DNA from: Enterococcus larvae
GTDB taxonomy: Bacteria; Bacillota; Bacilli; Lactobacillales; Enterococcaceae
Assembly: GCF_017830045.1 (NCBI RefSeq)
Contig: NZ_JAEDXU010000015.1
Span: 25,227 to 89,226 of the forward strand
Direction: 5' to 3'
Length of the DNA stretch: 64,000 nt
Shown: positions 36,203-46,012 of the stretch, piece by piece
Layout: each line of letters begins with the position of its first letter
Numbering within the stretch: position 1 is the stretch's first letter
Program-made: the position numbers and the translations under genes
The notes under the pieces: generated by a model
Told to the model about the DNA's origin: nothing
Databases searched by the model: none
What the model saw: only the letters and a program-made list of their open reading frames with translations

Positions 36203-36520
36203 ATGTCTAAGAAGCACTCACTGCAAAGTCTGGCGATTCTATTGAAAGAGTTGTTCTATCTACTAAAGAAATACGATCATTCCAGCTATAACGCAAGACA
36301 GGTGGAAAATATATTGGCCATCATTTACGAAGAGGAAAATCCAAAGAAGTATTCAGAAATCTATTCCTGCCTTAAAGGTCTCTATTTCCCGAAAGCCGGA
36401 TTAAGCGAATTTTATATCTCTGCTGATCAATCAAGTGATTGGCGGATGCTGAATCAGCGACTTGCTAAAATTAGTGAAGAGTTGGAAGACTATGAACAGA
36501 TATTTGAAAAGTATCAATAA
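36203..36520 (+). CDS. Hypothetical protein, 105 aa
   Basis: Helical, charged, cytosolic protein preceded by TTGGAGGAA. Starts MSKKHSLQSLAILLKELFYLLKKYDHSSYN. Not recognised. It appears to be co-transcribed with the small membrane protein. Confidence 0.7.
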   Translation: MSKKHSLQSLAILLKELFYLLKKYDHSSYNARQVENILAIIYEEENPKKYSEIYSCLKGLYFPKAGLSEFYISADQSSDWRMLNQRLAKISEELEDYEQIFEKYQ

Positions 36521-36521
36521 A

Positions 36522-36622
36522 AACAGGACAGTTTTCAGTAATAATATAGTAGTTTCAAGAAGTCGGATTCTTTCTCCAACTTCTATGATCACTATAATAA
36601 CTTGAAAAACTGTCCTATTTTC
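36522..36622. terminator. Long imperfect hairpin between convergent genes
   Basis: AACAGGACAGTTTTCA near 36524 pairs with TGAAAAACTGTCCTATTTT near 36602; inside, TAATATAGT pairs with ACTATAATA and AAGTCGGA with TCCAACTT. A roughly 95-base stem-loop that may act as terminator for both strands. Confidence 0.65.
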
Positions 36623-37764
36623 TATTTATTTTTTTGAAGCAATTCTGCGTATGCAAACACTAATGGTGCGATTCCTTTAGCGTCATTTTCTACAATTGGC
36701 TCAGAAATATAATACTCATAGCTGCCGTCCCGTAATTTATAGGTGCCGTGTCCAGGCATACCACCCAATCCTGCCACTAGACAAATATCCTTCAGAACAT
36801 AGCCATTATCCGTTTCCACTAGTTTATATTCGACAACTGAAGCCAAAATATCAGCTCCTTTTTCGAAATAAGCTTCAGGAAGATAACCGAGTCTAGCTCC
36901 TTTCATCAATGCATAGGCAATAGCACAGGTACCGCTGGTTTCCAGATAATTTCCTTCACGCTCGCCTTGATCTGTGACTTGATAAAACATTTTCGTTTTT
37001 GGATCAGCAAACCCTAACAGTGTATCCAGCAATTCTCTTAGCTGCTCTATTAATATGCCACGCTCTTTTTGATGCTGCAGGTCAATATATTCTAGTGTAT
37101 CAACCAAAGCCATCGCATACCAGCCATGGGAACGTGTCCAAAAGTTCTTACTGCAGCCTGTTTTTGGATCTGCCCAAAAGGCCGTTTTTGTCTCATCGAC
37201 ACCATGATAAAGCAAACCTGTTTTCGGATCACGCATCAATTGATACGCATGTTGAAATTGATGGACGATATCTGATTGATTTTTTCCTTGATTAAATGTC
37301 ACATCGTATTGGACATAAAACGGCTGTACCATATACAATCCGTCCAGCCAAATTTGGTTTGGATAAATTTCTTTATGCCAGAAGTTCCCGCCAGGTGTCC
37401 TCGGCTGTTCTAAAAGCTGTGCATATAAACACTTCAATGCCTTCTCATACTTCAGCTTTGAGGTACCTTCAAGCAATCGATAGAGAACCTTTCCTTCGTT
37501 AATGTTGTCACAGTTGTGTTCTTTTAGGTCAAAACCTAAAATCTTTCCTTCTTCATCAATATAATAATCAATGAAAGAATCTAAAAAATCAAAGTAACGC
37601 TTGTCCTCTGTTGCCTCATGCATTTTGAGCATTGCCATTGCCATACAGCCATCGATATAACTCCATTTTGGATTGCTGCTTAAGGCAGACTCCTTATTCC
37701 AGGGTGGTCTTTCCGGTGTTGTATTGCTCAATATTTCGTCAAAAAAATTCTTTATCTGTTCCAT
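36622..37764 (-). CDS. Unsaturated glucuronyl/rhamnogalacturonyl hydrolase, GH105
   Basis: Removes the unsaturated uronic acid from oligosaccharides released by pectin lyases. 380 residues with the (alpha/alpha)6-barrel pattern of YteR/YesR: PERPPWNKES, KWSYIDGCMAMAMLKMHE near the start, WLDGLYMVQPFYVQY with the catalytic aspartate (about residue 145), WTRSHGWYAMALVD and YLETSGTCAIAYALMKG. MEQIKNFF (37764) is preferred because GGAGGAAA sits just before it. No signal peptide, so it acts on imported disaccharides. No transporter or lyase genes adjoin it. Confidence 0.9.
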   Translation of the reverse strand: MEQIKNFFDEILSNTTPERPPWNKESALSSNPKWSYIDGCMAMAMLKMHEATEDKRYFDFLDSFIDYYIDEEGKILGFDLKEHNCDNINEGKVLYRLLEGTSKLKYEKALKCLYAQLLEQPRTPGGNFWHKEIYPNQIWLDGLYMVQPFYVQYDVTFNQGKNQSDIVHQFQHAYQLMRDPKTGLLYHGVDETKTAFWADPKTGCSKNFWTRSHGWYAMALVDTLEYIDLQHQKERGILIEQLRELLDTLLGFADPKTKMFYQVTDQGEREGNYLETSGTCAIAYALMKGARLGYLPEAYFEKGADILASVVEYKLVETDNGYVLKDICLVAGLGGMPGHGTYKLRDGSYEYYISEPIVENDAKGIAPLVFAYAELLQKNK

Positions 37765-38191
37765 ATTTTCCTCCATACTTTTTATTCGATAGACAAATAT
37801 TCATGGATACAAATCCTATTAAAAAGTAACAATTGCCGTTAATTTCTTTGCTGTATACTTCGTGCAAAGATCACTTCTCGTGTAAGGAATTTGTAATAGG
37901 ATCTACATAGATATCCTTTTATAAATGAATCGCTTTCATAATAATCTAGAAAACTACTGCCATCTTGTATCTTCCACCATACTGCTCCCAAAAAAATCGA
38001 TTCTTTATAGGAATTATATCAAGGAACACGTGTGCATTCAAGGCTATCAAAGGAAGTTGTCACTATTGACGAATAATCAAGTGAACCTGCCCAAAAATAC
38101 AAACCGCCGGATGATTCCAAAATAAAAAGAATCAGAGACAAATCGCCTCTGATCAATGCTCCCCTTTTCAACCGAAGCTGCTTTTCTACTC
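37765..38191. other. Intergenic region upstream of the GH105 gene
   Basis: About 430 bases. ATGAATCGCTTTCAT (37925-37939) resembles a catabolite-responsive element, which would suit a sugar hydrolase gene, although one base short of the consensus on the left half. Rightwards is the terminator of the aldo/keto reductase. No gene seen. Confidence 0.4.
38123..38153 (-). terminator. Terminator of the aldo/keto reductase gene
   Basis: ATCAGAG / CTCTGAT followed by TCTTTTT on the minus strand. Confidence 0.8.
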
Positions 38192-39172
38192 TTAAGAAAA
38201 TCCAATGATTTGATGGGGAACATAAGGTTCTTCCAGATACTGGATATCCTCTTCTGACAGCTTGAAGTCCACAGCAGAAACAGCTGTCTCAACATGACTA
38301 AGCTTAGTAGCTCCAATGATTGGTGCGGCTACCGGTTCTTTTTGCAGCAGCCACGCAAGTGCGATGTGCACTCTACTTACCTGATATTTTTCTGCCAGCT
38401 CAGCTGTCCGTTCAATAATCAGACGATCCTGATCAGCAGTGTTGTCATATTTAGAACGTGCAATTTCATCTGTTTCGCCTCGTTTTGTTTGAACAGATAA
38501 ATCTCTGGTCAATCTGCCGGATGCCAATGGACTGTATGGTGTAAGCGATATACCTTCTGATTTACAATATGGAATCATTTCTCTTTCTTCTTCACGATAA
38601 ATCAGATTCAGATGATTCTGCATTGAAATGAATTTTGTCCACCCATTTTTTTCAGCTACATTTTGTGCCTTCTGGAACTGCCACGCATACATTGCCGAAG
38701 CGCCAATATAACGAACCTTACCAGATTTCACTACATCATGAAGAGCTTCCATTGTTTCTTCGATTGGTGTATCGTAGTCCCAACGATGAATAATATATAG
38801 ATCGATATAATCAGTCTGCAGACGTTTTAAGCTGTGATCGATTTCCGACAGGATTGCTTTCCTTGAAAGACCGGACCCATTTGGTCCATCGTGCATTTTC
38901 CCATGGATTTTTGTTGCCAACACGATTTCATCTCGATTGGCGTAATCTTTAAGTGCTTTACCAAGGATTTCTTCACTTCTTCCCAGAGAATAGACATTCG
39001 CTGTATCAAAAAAGTTGATGCCCAACTCTAATGCCCGCTTGATGATTTTTCGGCTCTCTTCTTCCTCCAATACCCATTTATGAATCCAGCTTTCAGGATC
39101 GCCAAAGCTCATTGCACCTAAACAAATTCTGGAAACATCCATTCCTGTGTTGCCTAACTTCATGTATTCCAT
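38192..39172 (-). CDS. Aldo/keto reductase
   Basis: NADPH-dependent oxidoreductase of the aldo/keto reductase superfamily, 326 residues. N-terminal MEYMKLGNTGMDVSRICLGAMSFG; catalytic tyrosine in FFDTANVYSLGRSEE with the aspartate (about residues 54-68), lysine in VLATKIHGK and histidine in YIIHRWDYDTPIEET. GAAAGGGG precedes the ATG. Close to the ketoreductases that take small aldehydes; true substrate unknown. Confidence 0.92.
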   Translation of the reverse strand: MEYMKLGNTGMDVSRICLGAMSFGDPESWIHKWVLEEEESRKIIKRALELGINFFDTANVYSLGRSEEILGKALKDYANRDEIVLATKIHGKMHDGPNGSGLSRKAILSEIDHSLKRLQTDYIDLYIIHRWDYDTPIEETMEALHDVVKSGKVRYIGASAMYAWQFQKAQNVAEKNGWTKFISMQNHLNLIYREEEREMIPYCKSEGISLTPYSPLASGRLTRDLSVQTKRGETDEIARSKYDNTADQDRLIIERTAELAEKYQVSRVHIALAWLLQKEPVAAPIIGATKLSHVETAVSAVDFKLSEEDIQYLEEPYVPHQIIGFS

Positions 39173-39306
39173 AGTGAAACCCCTTTCTTCTTATGCTTGA
39201 TTTTACTATAGCACTTGAAGCTGACTTTAAGTCAAGTCACTTGATAAAAATTTTTGACCTTTTTTTGAATAGAAATTAGTAAACCTATTTTATCAGTAGC
39301 TTTTAC

Positions 39307-39360
39307 TTGAAATCTCTACTTTTTAGGACTATCATTTAATTGAATTTAGGCTATCCTAAA
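39307..39360 (+). promoter_or_regulatory. mntH promoter with DtxR/MntR-type operator
   Basis: TTGAAA (39307-39312), 17 bp, TATCAT (39330-39335). TTTAGGCTATCCTAAA (39345-39360) is a near-perfect palindrome that fits the TTAGGNNANCCTAA pattern of DtxR-family manganese repressors such as enterococcal EfaR. It begins about 10 bases after the -10 box, a repression position. A half-site TTTAGGACTATC overlaps the -10. Confidence 0.78.
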
Positions 39361-39379
39361 AAAGAGAGAAGGACTATCC

Positions 39380-40747
39380 ATGGAAAGTAAAACAGAAAAA
39401 GAAAAAAGTAAATTTCTTACATACGTCAACGGACCTAGTCTGTCTGAAATAAATAATACAGTTGCTGTCCCAAATTCAAGCAGTTTCTGGAAGAACCTAC
39501 TGGCTTTCTCCGGGCCCGGTGCACTTGTCGCAGTCGGCTACATGGACCCAGGAAACTGGGTCACCTCTATTAGCGGTGGCGCAAAGTATGGTTACCTGTT
39601 GCTATCTGTCATTTTCATTTCCAGCTTGATTGCCATGCTGCTGCAATATATGGCTGCAAAACTTGGAATCGTTACCCATATGGATTTAGCTCAGGCAACA
39701 CGTGTCTATACAGGAAAAAAACTGGGTATCGCTCTTTGGGTCATTACAGAGCTGGCCATCATGGCAACTGATATCGCTGAGGTCATCGGTGGTGCGATTG
39801 CCTTGAACCTGCTGTTTGGAATGCCGATGATCGTTGGCGTGATTCTGACCGTCTTCGATGTTTTACTACTGCTTCTTTTGATGAAGCTTGGCTTTCGGAA
39901 GATAGAGGCAATTGTTATCACACTCATCACAGTGATCATGGCAGTTTTTGTTTATGAGGTTGCCATTTCACAGCCAAATATCCCAGAGGTCTTAAAAGGA
40001 TTTATCCCTCAAAAACAAGTATTGAATCATGGCCAATTGACAATGGCGTTGGGGATCGTTGGAGCGACAGTCATGCCCCATAATCTCTATCTGCACTCTT
40101 CTATCTCACAAACAAGAAAGTTTGATCATAACGATGAGGAACATACAGCAAAGGCTGTTCGTTTTGCCACATGGGATTCTAACATTCAATTGTCTGCCGC
40201 ATTTATCATCAACTGTTTACTATTGATTCTTGGCAGTGCCCTTTTCTTTGGTCATGGCGAAGAGCTTGGCACATTGACTTCCCTTTATGATGCATTGCAA
40301 AATTCAAGTATTGCCGGTGCAGTTGCCAGTCCTCTTTTAAGTACCTTGTTTGCTGTAGCGCTACTAGCCTCCGGACAAAATTCGACAATTACCGGTACAT
40401 TAACTGGTCAGATCGTTATGGAAGGCTTTATCCATATGAAAATCCCTACCTGGGCTCGTCGAGTGATTACCAGAATGCTGTCTGTTATTCCCGTTTTACT
40501 TTGCACTATCTATTTCGGCGGAAATGAAGCGGCATTAGATAATTTATTGATTTACTCCCAAGTATTTCTAAGCATCGCTTTGCCAATCTCCATGATTCCA
40601 TTGGTTTATTTCACCAGCTCCAAGAAGATCATGGGTGAACGCTTCAAAAATCCATTATGGGTGAGTGGTTTAGGCTGGTTATGTGCCATCGTTTTAACTG
40701 GTTTGAATATCCAATTAATCATTGAAACACTTGCTTCCGGCTTTTGA
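39380..40747 (+). CDS. mntH: Mn2+/Fe2+ transporter MntH (NRAMP family)
   Basis: Proton-coupled divalent metal importer. 455 residues with about eleven membrane helices. The metal-site motif of helix 1, GYMDPGNW, is near residue 54, and the helix 6 motif MPHNLYLHS near residue 232. ATG 39380 lies after GAGAGAAGGA. Manganese preference and repression under metal sufficiency are inferred from the operator upstream. It is monocistronic. Confidence 0.95.
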   Translation: MESKTEKEKSKFLTYVNGPSLSEINNTVAVPNSSSFWKNLLAFSGPGALVAVGYMDPGNWVTSISGGAKYGYLLLSVIFISSLIAMLLQYMAAKLGIVTHMDLAQATRVYTGKKLGIALWVITELAIMATDIAEVIGGAIALNLLFGMPMIVGVILTVFDVLLLLLLMKLGFRKIEAIVITLITVIMAVFVYEVAISQPNIPEVLKGFIPQKQVLNHGQLTMALGIVGATVMPHNLYLHSSISQTRKFDHNDEEHTAKAVRFATWDSNIQLSAAFIINCLLLILGSALFFGHGEELGTLTSLYDALQNSSIAGAVASPLLSTLFAVALLASGQNSTITGTLTGQIVMEGFIHMKIPTWARRVITRMLSVIPVLLCTIYFGGNEAALDNLLIYSQVFLSIALPISMIPLVYFTSSKKIMGERFKNPLWVSGLGWLCAIVLTGLNIQLIIETLASGF

Positions 40748-40759
40748 TTATCACAATAT

Positions 40760-40818
40760 AAAAAGACAGCGGCTAACATCTATAAGCTTCCAGATGTTAA
40801 CCGCTGTTGATTTTTTTG
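40760..40818. terminator. Terminator between mntH and the convergent oxidoreductase gene
   Basis: CAGCGGCTAACATCT pairs with AGATGTTAACCGCTG, followed by GATTTTTTT. Confidence 0.88.
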
Positions 40819-40850
40819 ACACTTCTAATTGCGCCATAGAGAGGGGTTAT

Positions 40851-41870
40851 CTAGTCCTTGATTTCTTGAATTCCTGCTTCCAGGATTTCCATTTGACGGA
40901 TCGTTTCCTCATCCTTCACAATTTTTTCCTTGCCATTGATAATGGTTTCATACAGACCTTCATAGATACGGCTGTAATCGCCAACTTCAGATATTACCTT
41001 CTCTTCATGATAGCTTCCCTCTTCATCCACATAAGTCAGCACCCCATAGTGCTCAGGCAAATCAATACCGAAATCCTTATTTTCAGGCATATAGAACATT
41101 TTCAAATGTTCTTCTTGGCGATCCTTTGTCTGTTTAACAAAAACTCCTTTTTTTCCATAAACAACGAAGCTTGGTCGCTCCTTCAGTCTAAAATAGCTGG
41201 ATTTAACAGAAACCTTCAATGTATCATAATAGAAATCCAAATCAAAATAGTCATTCATTCGTCCTGTTCCTAAAAGCTGCCGCACATCATAATGAATTTT
41301 TTCCGGATTGCCGAAATAAGAAAGTACTTGATCGATGGTATGGCACCCGTGACCATATAGATAGCTGGCACTTCTCGAAAAAGAACTGGTTCCTTCAGGG
41401 ACCTCCGGCCGGAAATAATCATAATGCATTTCTACTTCAAGAATTTCTCCCAGCACGCCACTCTCAATTACTTTTTGAACAGTAAGAAAATCGGAATCAA
41501 AACGACGATTTTGATAACACTGAATCAACAGTCCTTTCTTCTCTGCCAACTCAAATAGCTCCTTCGCTTCAGCTGAAGTTTCGGCAAACGGTTTTTCCAC
41601 CAATGCATTCTTTCCATGCTCAAGAATCATCTTTCCATAGCTGTAATGCAAATGACTCGGCGTTGAAACGACAACTAGTTGAATCTCAGGATCATCAAGC
41701 AGTTCATTGATATCAGAAGTATAGTTGACATCCGGTAGTCGTGCCCAATCGTTTTTTTGTGTAGGCGAATAAATTGTTTTGATTTTGATTTTATCCTTTA
41801 ATTTTGTTGAAAAGGGTAAGTGATATCGATTGGTACTTTTGCCATTTCCAATATAAGCAATAGTCAGCAT
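40851..41870 (-). CDS. Gfo/Idh/MocA-family oxidoreductase
   Basis: 339 residues. MLTIAYIGNGKSTNRYHLPF is the Rossmann start; the ATG at 41870 has GGAGG seven bases upstream, better than the ATG two codons earlier. NALVEKPFAETSAEAKELF contains the conserved EKP lysine (about residues 92-94). The C-terminal domain has GHGCHTIDQVLSYFG. It is divergent from the RpiR-type regulator at 42073, which may control it. It is only distantly similar to the oxidoreductase at 13083. Confidence 0.9.
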   Translation of the reverse strand: MLTIAYIGNGKSTNRYHLPFSTKLKDKIKIKTIYSPTQKNDWARLPDVNYTSDINELLDDPEIQLVVVSTPSHLHYSYGKMILEHGKNALVEKPFAETSAEAKELFELAEKKGLLIQCYQNRRFDSDFLTVQKVIESGVLGEILEVEMHYDYFRPEVPEGTSSFSRSASYLYGHGCHTIDQVLSYFGNPEKIHYDVRQLLGTGRMNDYFDLDFYYDTLKVSVKSSYFRLKERPSFVVYGKKGVFVKQTKDRQEEHLKMFYMPENKDFGIDLPEHYGVLTYVDEEGSYHEEKVISEVGDYSRIYEGLYETIINGKEKIVKDEETIRQMEILEAGIQEIKD

Positions 41871-42072
41871 GTGCATTCCTCCAATTAATAGTTACTGTCA
41901 TTATTATAGCTGGCTTTTAGCTTTTGATAAGAATTTTGAACGAATTAGATCATTAGTTTCAACATTTTCTAGAAACAAGTGAAAAGAATAAACATTTTGT
42001 TCAAAACCTTACTTTTATTCATCGCCAGTCAATAAAAAATAAGGTAAAATTAAATGCAAAGGAGGGATAGTT

Positions 42073-42936
42073 ATGCTAGTCACAGATAAATTGAAGGATC
42101 AAGAGAACTTTACCAACACGGATAAACGAATTGCAGATTATATACTACATAACATCACTAAAGTTCCTACGATTACAATTGAGGACTTGGCAAATCAGAC
42201 ATACGCCTCTCACTCCGCTGTGATTCGATTATGCAAGAAAATCGGTTATAGCGGTTTTCGAACATTTAAAAGTGCAATTTCAGAATTTGTATACAGCAAG
42301 CTCCATACACAGACTAGTGTAAATGCCAATTTCCCATTTGAGCCTGAAGATTCGGCTATAGGTATTGCTAAAAAGATGGCCGACCTTACCATTGCCAGTG
42401 TAAAGAAAACCTTTGCCCAATTAGATGATGATATGCTGAATCAAGCAGTGACCATGTTGACAGAAGCAGATAGAATTTTTTTATTTGCTCAAGGGGATTC
42501 TCAAATACGAATAAGAAGCTTTCAAAATAAGCTGATCAAAATCAACAAATTCTTGATTCTTGCAGATGAATATAGTGATAAAAATTGGAATGCAGTCAAT
42601 ATGACGAAGAGAGACTGTGCCCTCTTCGTTTCCTATGCCGGAATAAATTCACAGTATAAGAAAATCCTTCAATACTTTCAAAAAGAAGAGATTCCGACTA
42701 TCCTGCTTACAGGAAACAACAAATCGGACCTAACTAAATTAGCCGCCCTTCCTATCGTCACAATTCAAGATGAATATGATTTCGTAAAAGTGGGCACCTT
42801 CTCCTCTCAAGTCTCTTTTGAATATATTTTAGATACGATTTTTTCAATCATGTATGCGCAGGAATACGAGAAAAATGTGCTCAATCTTAAGCGAAAGCAC
42901 GACATTCTTCAGACTGGCGTTTTGAAAGAAGACTGA
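42073..42936 (+). CDS. MurR/RpiR-family transcriptional regulator
   Basis: 287 residues: an N-terminal HTH_6 domain (NFTNTDKRIADYILHNITKVPTITIEDLANQTYASHSAVIRLCKKIGYSGF, about 12-65) and a C-terminal SIS sugar-phosphate-binding domain (about 115-260). Such regulators sense phosphosugars. ATG follows AAGGAGGG. Divergent from the Gfo/Idh/MocA gene, its likely target. Confidence 0.9.
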   Translation: MLVTDKLKDQENFTNTDKRIADYILHNITKVPTITIEDLANQTYASHSAVIRLCKKIGYSGFRTFKSAISEFVYSKLHTQTSVNANFPFEPEDSAIGIAKKMADLTIASVKKTFAQLDDDMLNQAVTMLTEADRIFLFAQGDSQIRIRSFQNKLIKINKFLILADEYSDKNWNAVNMTKRDCALFVSYAGINSQYKKILQYFQKEEIPTILLTGNNKSDLTKLAALPIVTIQDEYDFVKVGTFSSQVSFEYILDTIFSIMYAQEYEKNVLNLKRKHDILQTGVLKED

Positions 42937-42960
42937 TTTCAGCGTAATTATGCAAAATAA

Positions 42961-43010
42961 GGCAGAGTACATGAAAATTGCTCTATCAATCTTCATGTAC
43001 TCTGCCTTTG
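42961..43010. terminator. Terminator after the RpiR-type regulator
   Basis: GGCAGAGTACATGAA pairs perfectly with TTCATGTACTCTGCC, followed by TTTG; usable from both strands. Confidence 0.88.
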
Positions 43011-43085
43011 CTTTGTTTTCCCTTAAGCTATATCGCTCTTATATGACCACAGTTTTCAATATAGTGTATATTTTTTTGCTTCATT

Positions 43086-43754
43086 TTAGTCATCCAGCTC
43101 AGTTTCAAGGATATCCCCTGTTTTTGCATCCAACTTCACTGAGGTTTCTGAACGACCATTGACGATTTTCACTTCCCAATAGGTCGTTGTCAATTCCCGT
43201 TCAAGCGACCATTCGACTGCTTCTCCCTTACCAACAGCCTTCAAAGCAATATCAGCTGCTTCTTCGATGGTCATAATTCCGTCTAATGATAAGGACTCAT
43301 TCTCTCGTTCAATTCCATTTCGCTCATCCGCATCCAGCTTTTCTTCACGCTCTTTTGTCAACTCGCCTGTTTCACCATTGACTTTTACTTCATACTCTAC
43401 AGAATCGTCAACACCCTTGACCTCATAGTAATATGTTCCAAAGGAAGTATCCAGATCCAATGAGGTAACAGAAGCCTCCGGATACGCTTGCTGGAACGCT
43501 TTGATTGCTTCATCTGCTGAAACCGCAACAGTCGTTGATCCGATCGTTGTCGATGTATTTGTTGATGTGCTGCTTTGATTTGTGCTTTCTGCTTGAGCAC
43601 TGCTTTCAGATTCACTATTTTCATCTTTAGAATCAATTGTTGTATTGCTGGTTTTTTGACTGCTGTTTTGCTGCGGCAGTTCATTTTGATTGCTTGTGCA
43701 CCCTGTCATAATAATTCCTGTAAGTATCAAACCCACTAGTCCTGCTTTTTTCAT
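43086..43754 (-). CDS. PepSY-domain lipoprotein
   Basis: Start MKKAGLVGLILTGIIMTGCTSNQ: a lipoprotein signal with lipobox MTGC, so Cys19 would be lipidated and the protein anchored outside the membrane. Residues 20-75 are a Ser/Thr/Asn/Gln-rich linker, followed by two PepSY-like repeats (VSADEAIKAFQQAYPEASVTSLDLD and MTIEEAADIALKAVGKGEAVEWSLE). It lies just downstream of the two-component operon on the same strand and shares with it a 16-bp palindrome, so it may be part of that regulon. Confidence 0.88.
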   Translation of the reverse strand: MKKAGLVGLILTGIIMTGCTSNQNELPQQNSSQKTSNTTIDSKDENSESESSAQAESTNQSSTSTNTSTTIGSTTVAVSADEAIKAFQQAYPEASVTSLDLDTSFGTYYYEVKGVDDSVEYEVKVNGETGELTKEREEKLDADERNGIERENESLSLDGIMTIEEAADIALKAVGKGEAVEWSLERELTTTYWEVKIVNGRSETSVKLDAKTGDILETELDD

Positions 43755-43885
43755 TTGTATCAATCCTCTCAATTTTTAACTGCAGATCGTTGTTTCATGT
43801 TTTCTGAATAAAATTATCTGCTTTGTTGATAACTCAATAGTATCAAACCCATAAAAATCAAAGACCAAAATTTCTTAAAAACAAT

Positions 43886-43901
43886 ATGAAGAAATCTTCA
43901 T
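43886..43901. promoter_or_regulatory. 16-bp palindrome upstream of the PepSY lipoprotein gene
   Basis: ATGAAGAAATCTTCAT, overlapping the kinase stop codon and 132 bases before the lipoprotein start. The same sequence with one base changed stands upstream of the response regulator (46029-46044). Candidate response-regulator site. Confidence 0.5.
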
Positions 43902-45271
43902 TTATCTAATAGCCTTTTCGGAATACTAAGAATAAAACGACTTCCCTTCGGCTGATTATCTTCTACACAAATCGTACCACCGTAAAACAACGTAAGCTCT
44001 CGAACAATAGAAAGTCCAATGCCTGAACCTGCTATCTTACTAGACCGTGACTGATCTGCTCGATAAAAACGTTCGAATATCTGCTGCTTTTCAGGGTCTG
44101 CAATACCAATCCCTGTATCCGCAACTTCAAAATAGATTTGATCCTCTGATTGTTTCAAGCGAAGCGTGATCGTTCCATCTGCTTCTGTGTATTTCACTGC
44201 ATTCTCGATCAAGTTTCGAACAATTTGATAAAAGTGTTCATGATTTCCAAAAACCACGACCTGTTTTTCAATTTCCATAATAAGCTGTTGCGGCATCATG
44301 ACCTGCAGCTCTTCAACCGTCTGAAAAATCAGCTGTGAAAGATCGATTTCTTTTCTTTCTCCAGTTGTTCGTCCTAATGTAAGAAGCTGTTTGACCATCT
44401 CCTCCATCCGTTTTGATTCTCTATCAATGAACGAAATTGATTTTGGAATGACCTCCGGATGCTGCTCGCCTCTGCGATTGATCAGATTGACATGACCTCG
44501 AATGGCTGCCAGCGGTGTCCGCAGCTCATGTGAAGCATCTGCCACAAACTGTTTTTCCCTTTCAAGAGATTTTCTTTGCTGATCCAACAGCTGGTTGAAA
44601 GACTCAGAAACAGTTTTTACTTCCTGGGGACTGTCAGGTACAGTCAGCTCTCCGCTTTGCTGTTCATCTAAACGCAATGAACTGATTTCATGATTCATTC
44701 GTGTTAATGGTTGACTGAAATTACGAGCAAAACGGTAAGTAATCACTGACCCGATAATAACAATGAGAAGCGTCAACACAAAGGTTAATGAGACGATTCC
44801 CTCAACTAAATCCAGCTTATCTTCCATTTCAATCAGAACAGCAGCCTTGTTGCCGCCTTTATCAACACTTACATAGTAGTAGGGTTCAAAATCGTCTGTC
44901 CATAAAATATCGCTGAAAAAGAGCAGTTGCCTGAATTGAGAAAAATCAGAAAACAGCTCTCTTGCGCTGTAAGAATAAATCACTTCCCCCGATTCCAAAA
45001 CAATTCGAGCATAGTATGGGGAATTTTCTCCCGAGGTATAGGTTTCAAGAAAATCGAGCCACTCCTCCTGAGAATTCGTCTCTGCTTTCTCCATCGTGTC
45101 CACAAAGAGTGCTCCTTGCTCTCTTGTAGACTCATAAAGCTCCGTTAAAGCAATACCGACGATCGATAGGCTCAAAACTAAAATTGAGCAAGTAAGTAAT
45201 AGGATGAATCGAATCGACAAACGATACTGCATGCTGTTTCGCCAATCTGCTCTGCGTTTATTTTTTTTCAT
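43898..45271 (-). CDS. Sensor histidine kinase of a two-component system
   Basis: 457 residues. Membrane helices at about 17-38 and 160-182 frame an extracytoplasmic sensor of about 120 residues (EQGALFVDTMEKAETNSQ...), followed by HAMP, the HisKA box DASHELRTPLAAIRGH with the phospho-accepting His near 247, and the HATPase domain with NLIENAVKYTEADG, VADTGIGIADPEKQ and GSGIGLSIV. It overlaps the response-regulator gene by 14 bases. The sensed signal is not known; the nearby PepSY lipoprotein suggests a cell-envelope signal. Confidence 0.93.
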   Translation of the reverse strand: MKKNKRRADWRNSMQYRLSIRFILLLTCSILVLSLSIVGIALTELYESTREQGALFVDTMEKAETNSQEEWLDFLETYTSGENSPYYARIVLESGEVIYSYSARELFSDFSQFRQLLFFSDILWTDDFEPYYYVSVDKGGNKAAVLIEMEDKLDLVEGIVSLTFVLTLLIVIIGSVITYRFARNFSQPLTRMNHEISSLRLDEQQSGELTVPDSPQEVKTVSESFNQLLDQQRKSLEREKQFVADASHELRTPLAAIRGHVNLINRRGEQHPEVIPKSISFIDRESKRMEEMVKQLLTLGRTTGERKEIDLSQLIFQTVEELQVMMPQQLIMEIEKQVVVFGNHEHFYQIVRNLIENAVKYTEADGTITLRLKQSEDQIYFEVADTGIGIADPEKQQIFERFYRADQSRSSKIAGSGIGLSIVRELTLFYGGTICVEDNQPKGSRFILSIPKRLLDK

Positions 45272-45968
45272 GATCCGCCCTCAATACATAACCTGATCCG
45301 CGAACCGTCTGAATCAATCTTGTTTCAGGATTATAGTCCATTTTATTTCTCAATGAACGAATATAGACATCGACAACATTAGTCTGCCCAAAATAGTCAT
45401 AGCCCCATACAACATTCAAGAGTTCATCTCTTGTCAATACCTCTTCCGGTCGCTTCATCAACTCTAAAAGAAGACCAAATTCCTTCTGTGTCAGTTGGAT
45501 AGGCTCGTCAAATCGTTCCACCATGTGTTTTGCAAGATCCAAAGATAGATCTTGATACTGATATACAAGTGGCGGCTCCTTCAATTGTTCCATCTGTTCA
45601 AGCCGTCGTATGATCACTCGAATCCTCGCAAGCAGTTCCTCTATATCAAACGGTTTTGTAATATAATCATCCGCACCTACATCAAGCCCAGTTATTTTAT
45701 CTGTCAGCTGATCTCTGGCAGTCATCATAATGATTGGAATGTTGCTTTTTCTGCGAATCCTTCTAGCGACAGTGATCCCGTCATACTCAGGAAGCATCCA
45801 ATCCAACAGAATCAATGACAGCTGTTCTTGCTGCTCATCAAAAATCTTTAGCGCCTCTGCACCATCCTTTGCATGAACAACCTGATACTCTTCAAAGGTC
45901 AGCTCTTCAGAGATGAAACTTGCCAAGCTTTCTTCATCTTCTACTAATAAAATCCGGATTTCTGCCAT
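45258..45968 (-). CDS. OmpR-family response regulator
   Basis: 236 residues. Receiver domain 1-120 with phospho-acceptor Asp56 in LILLDWMLPEYDG and Lys in DDYITKPFDIEELLARI; winged-helix domain from about 135 to 232 (TQKEFGLLLELMKRPEEVLTRDELLNVVWG). A TTGACC -35 box (46013-46018) and a palindrome just upstream suggest self-activation. Forms an operon with the kinase. Confidence 0.94.
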   Translation of the reverse strand: MAEIRILLVEDEESLASFISEELTFEEYQVVHAKDGAEALKIFDEQQEQLSLILLDWMLPEYDGITVARRIRRKSNIPIIMMTARDQLTDKITGLDVGADDYITKPFDIEELLARIRVIIRRLEQMEQLKEPPLVYQYQDLSLDLAKHMVERFDEPIQLTQKEFGLLLELMKRPEEVLTRDELLNVVWGYDYFGQTNVVDVYIRSLRNKMDYNPETRLIQTVRGSGYVLRADHEKK

Positions 45969-46012
45969 TGTCGATCCCTCCTCATTATTAGCCTAACCAC
46001 TAAATTTACTTC

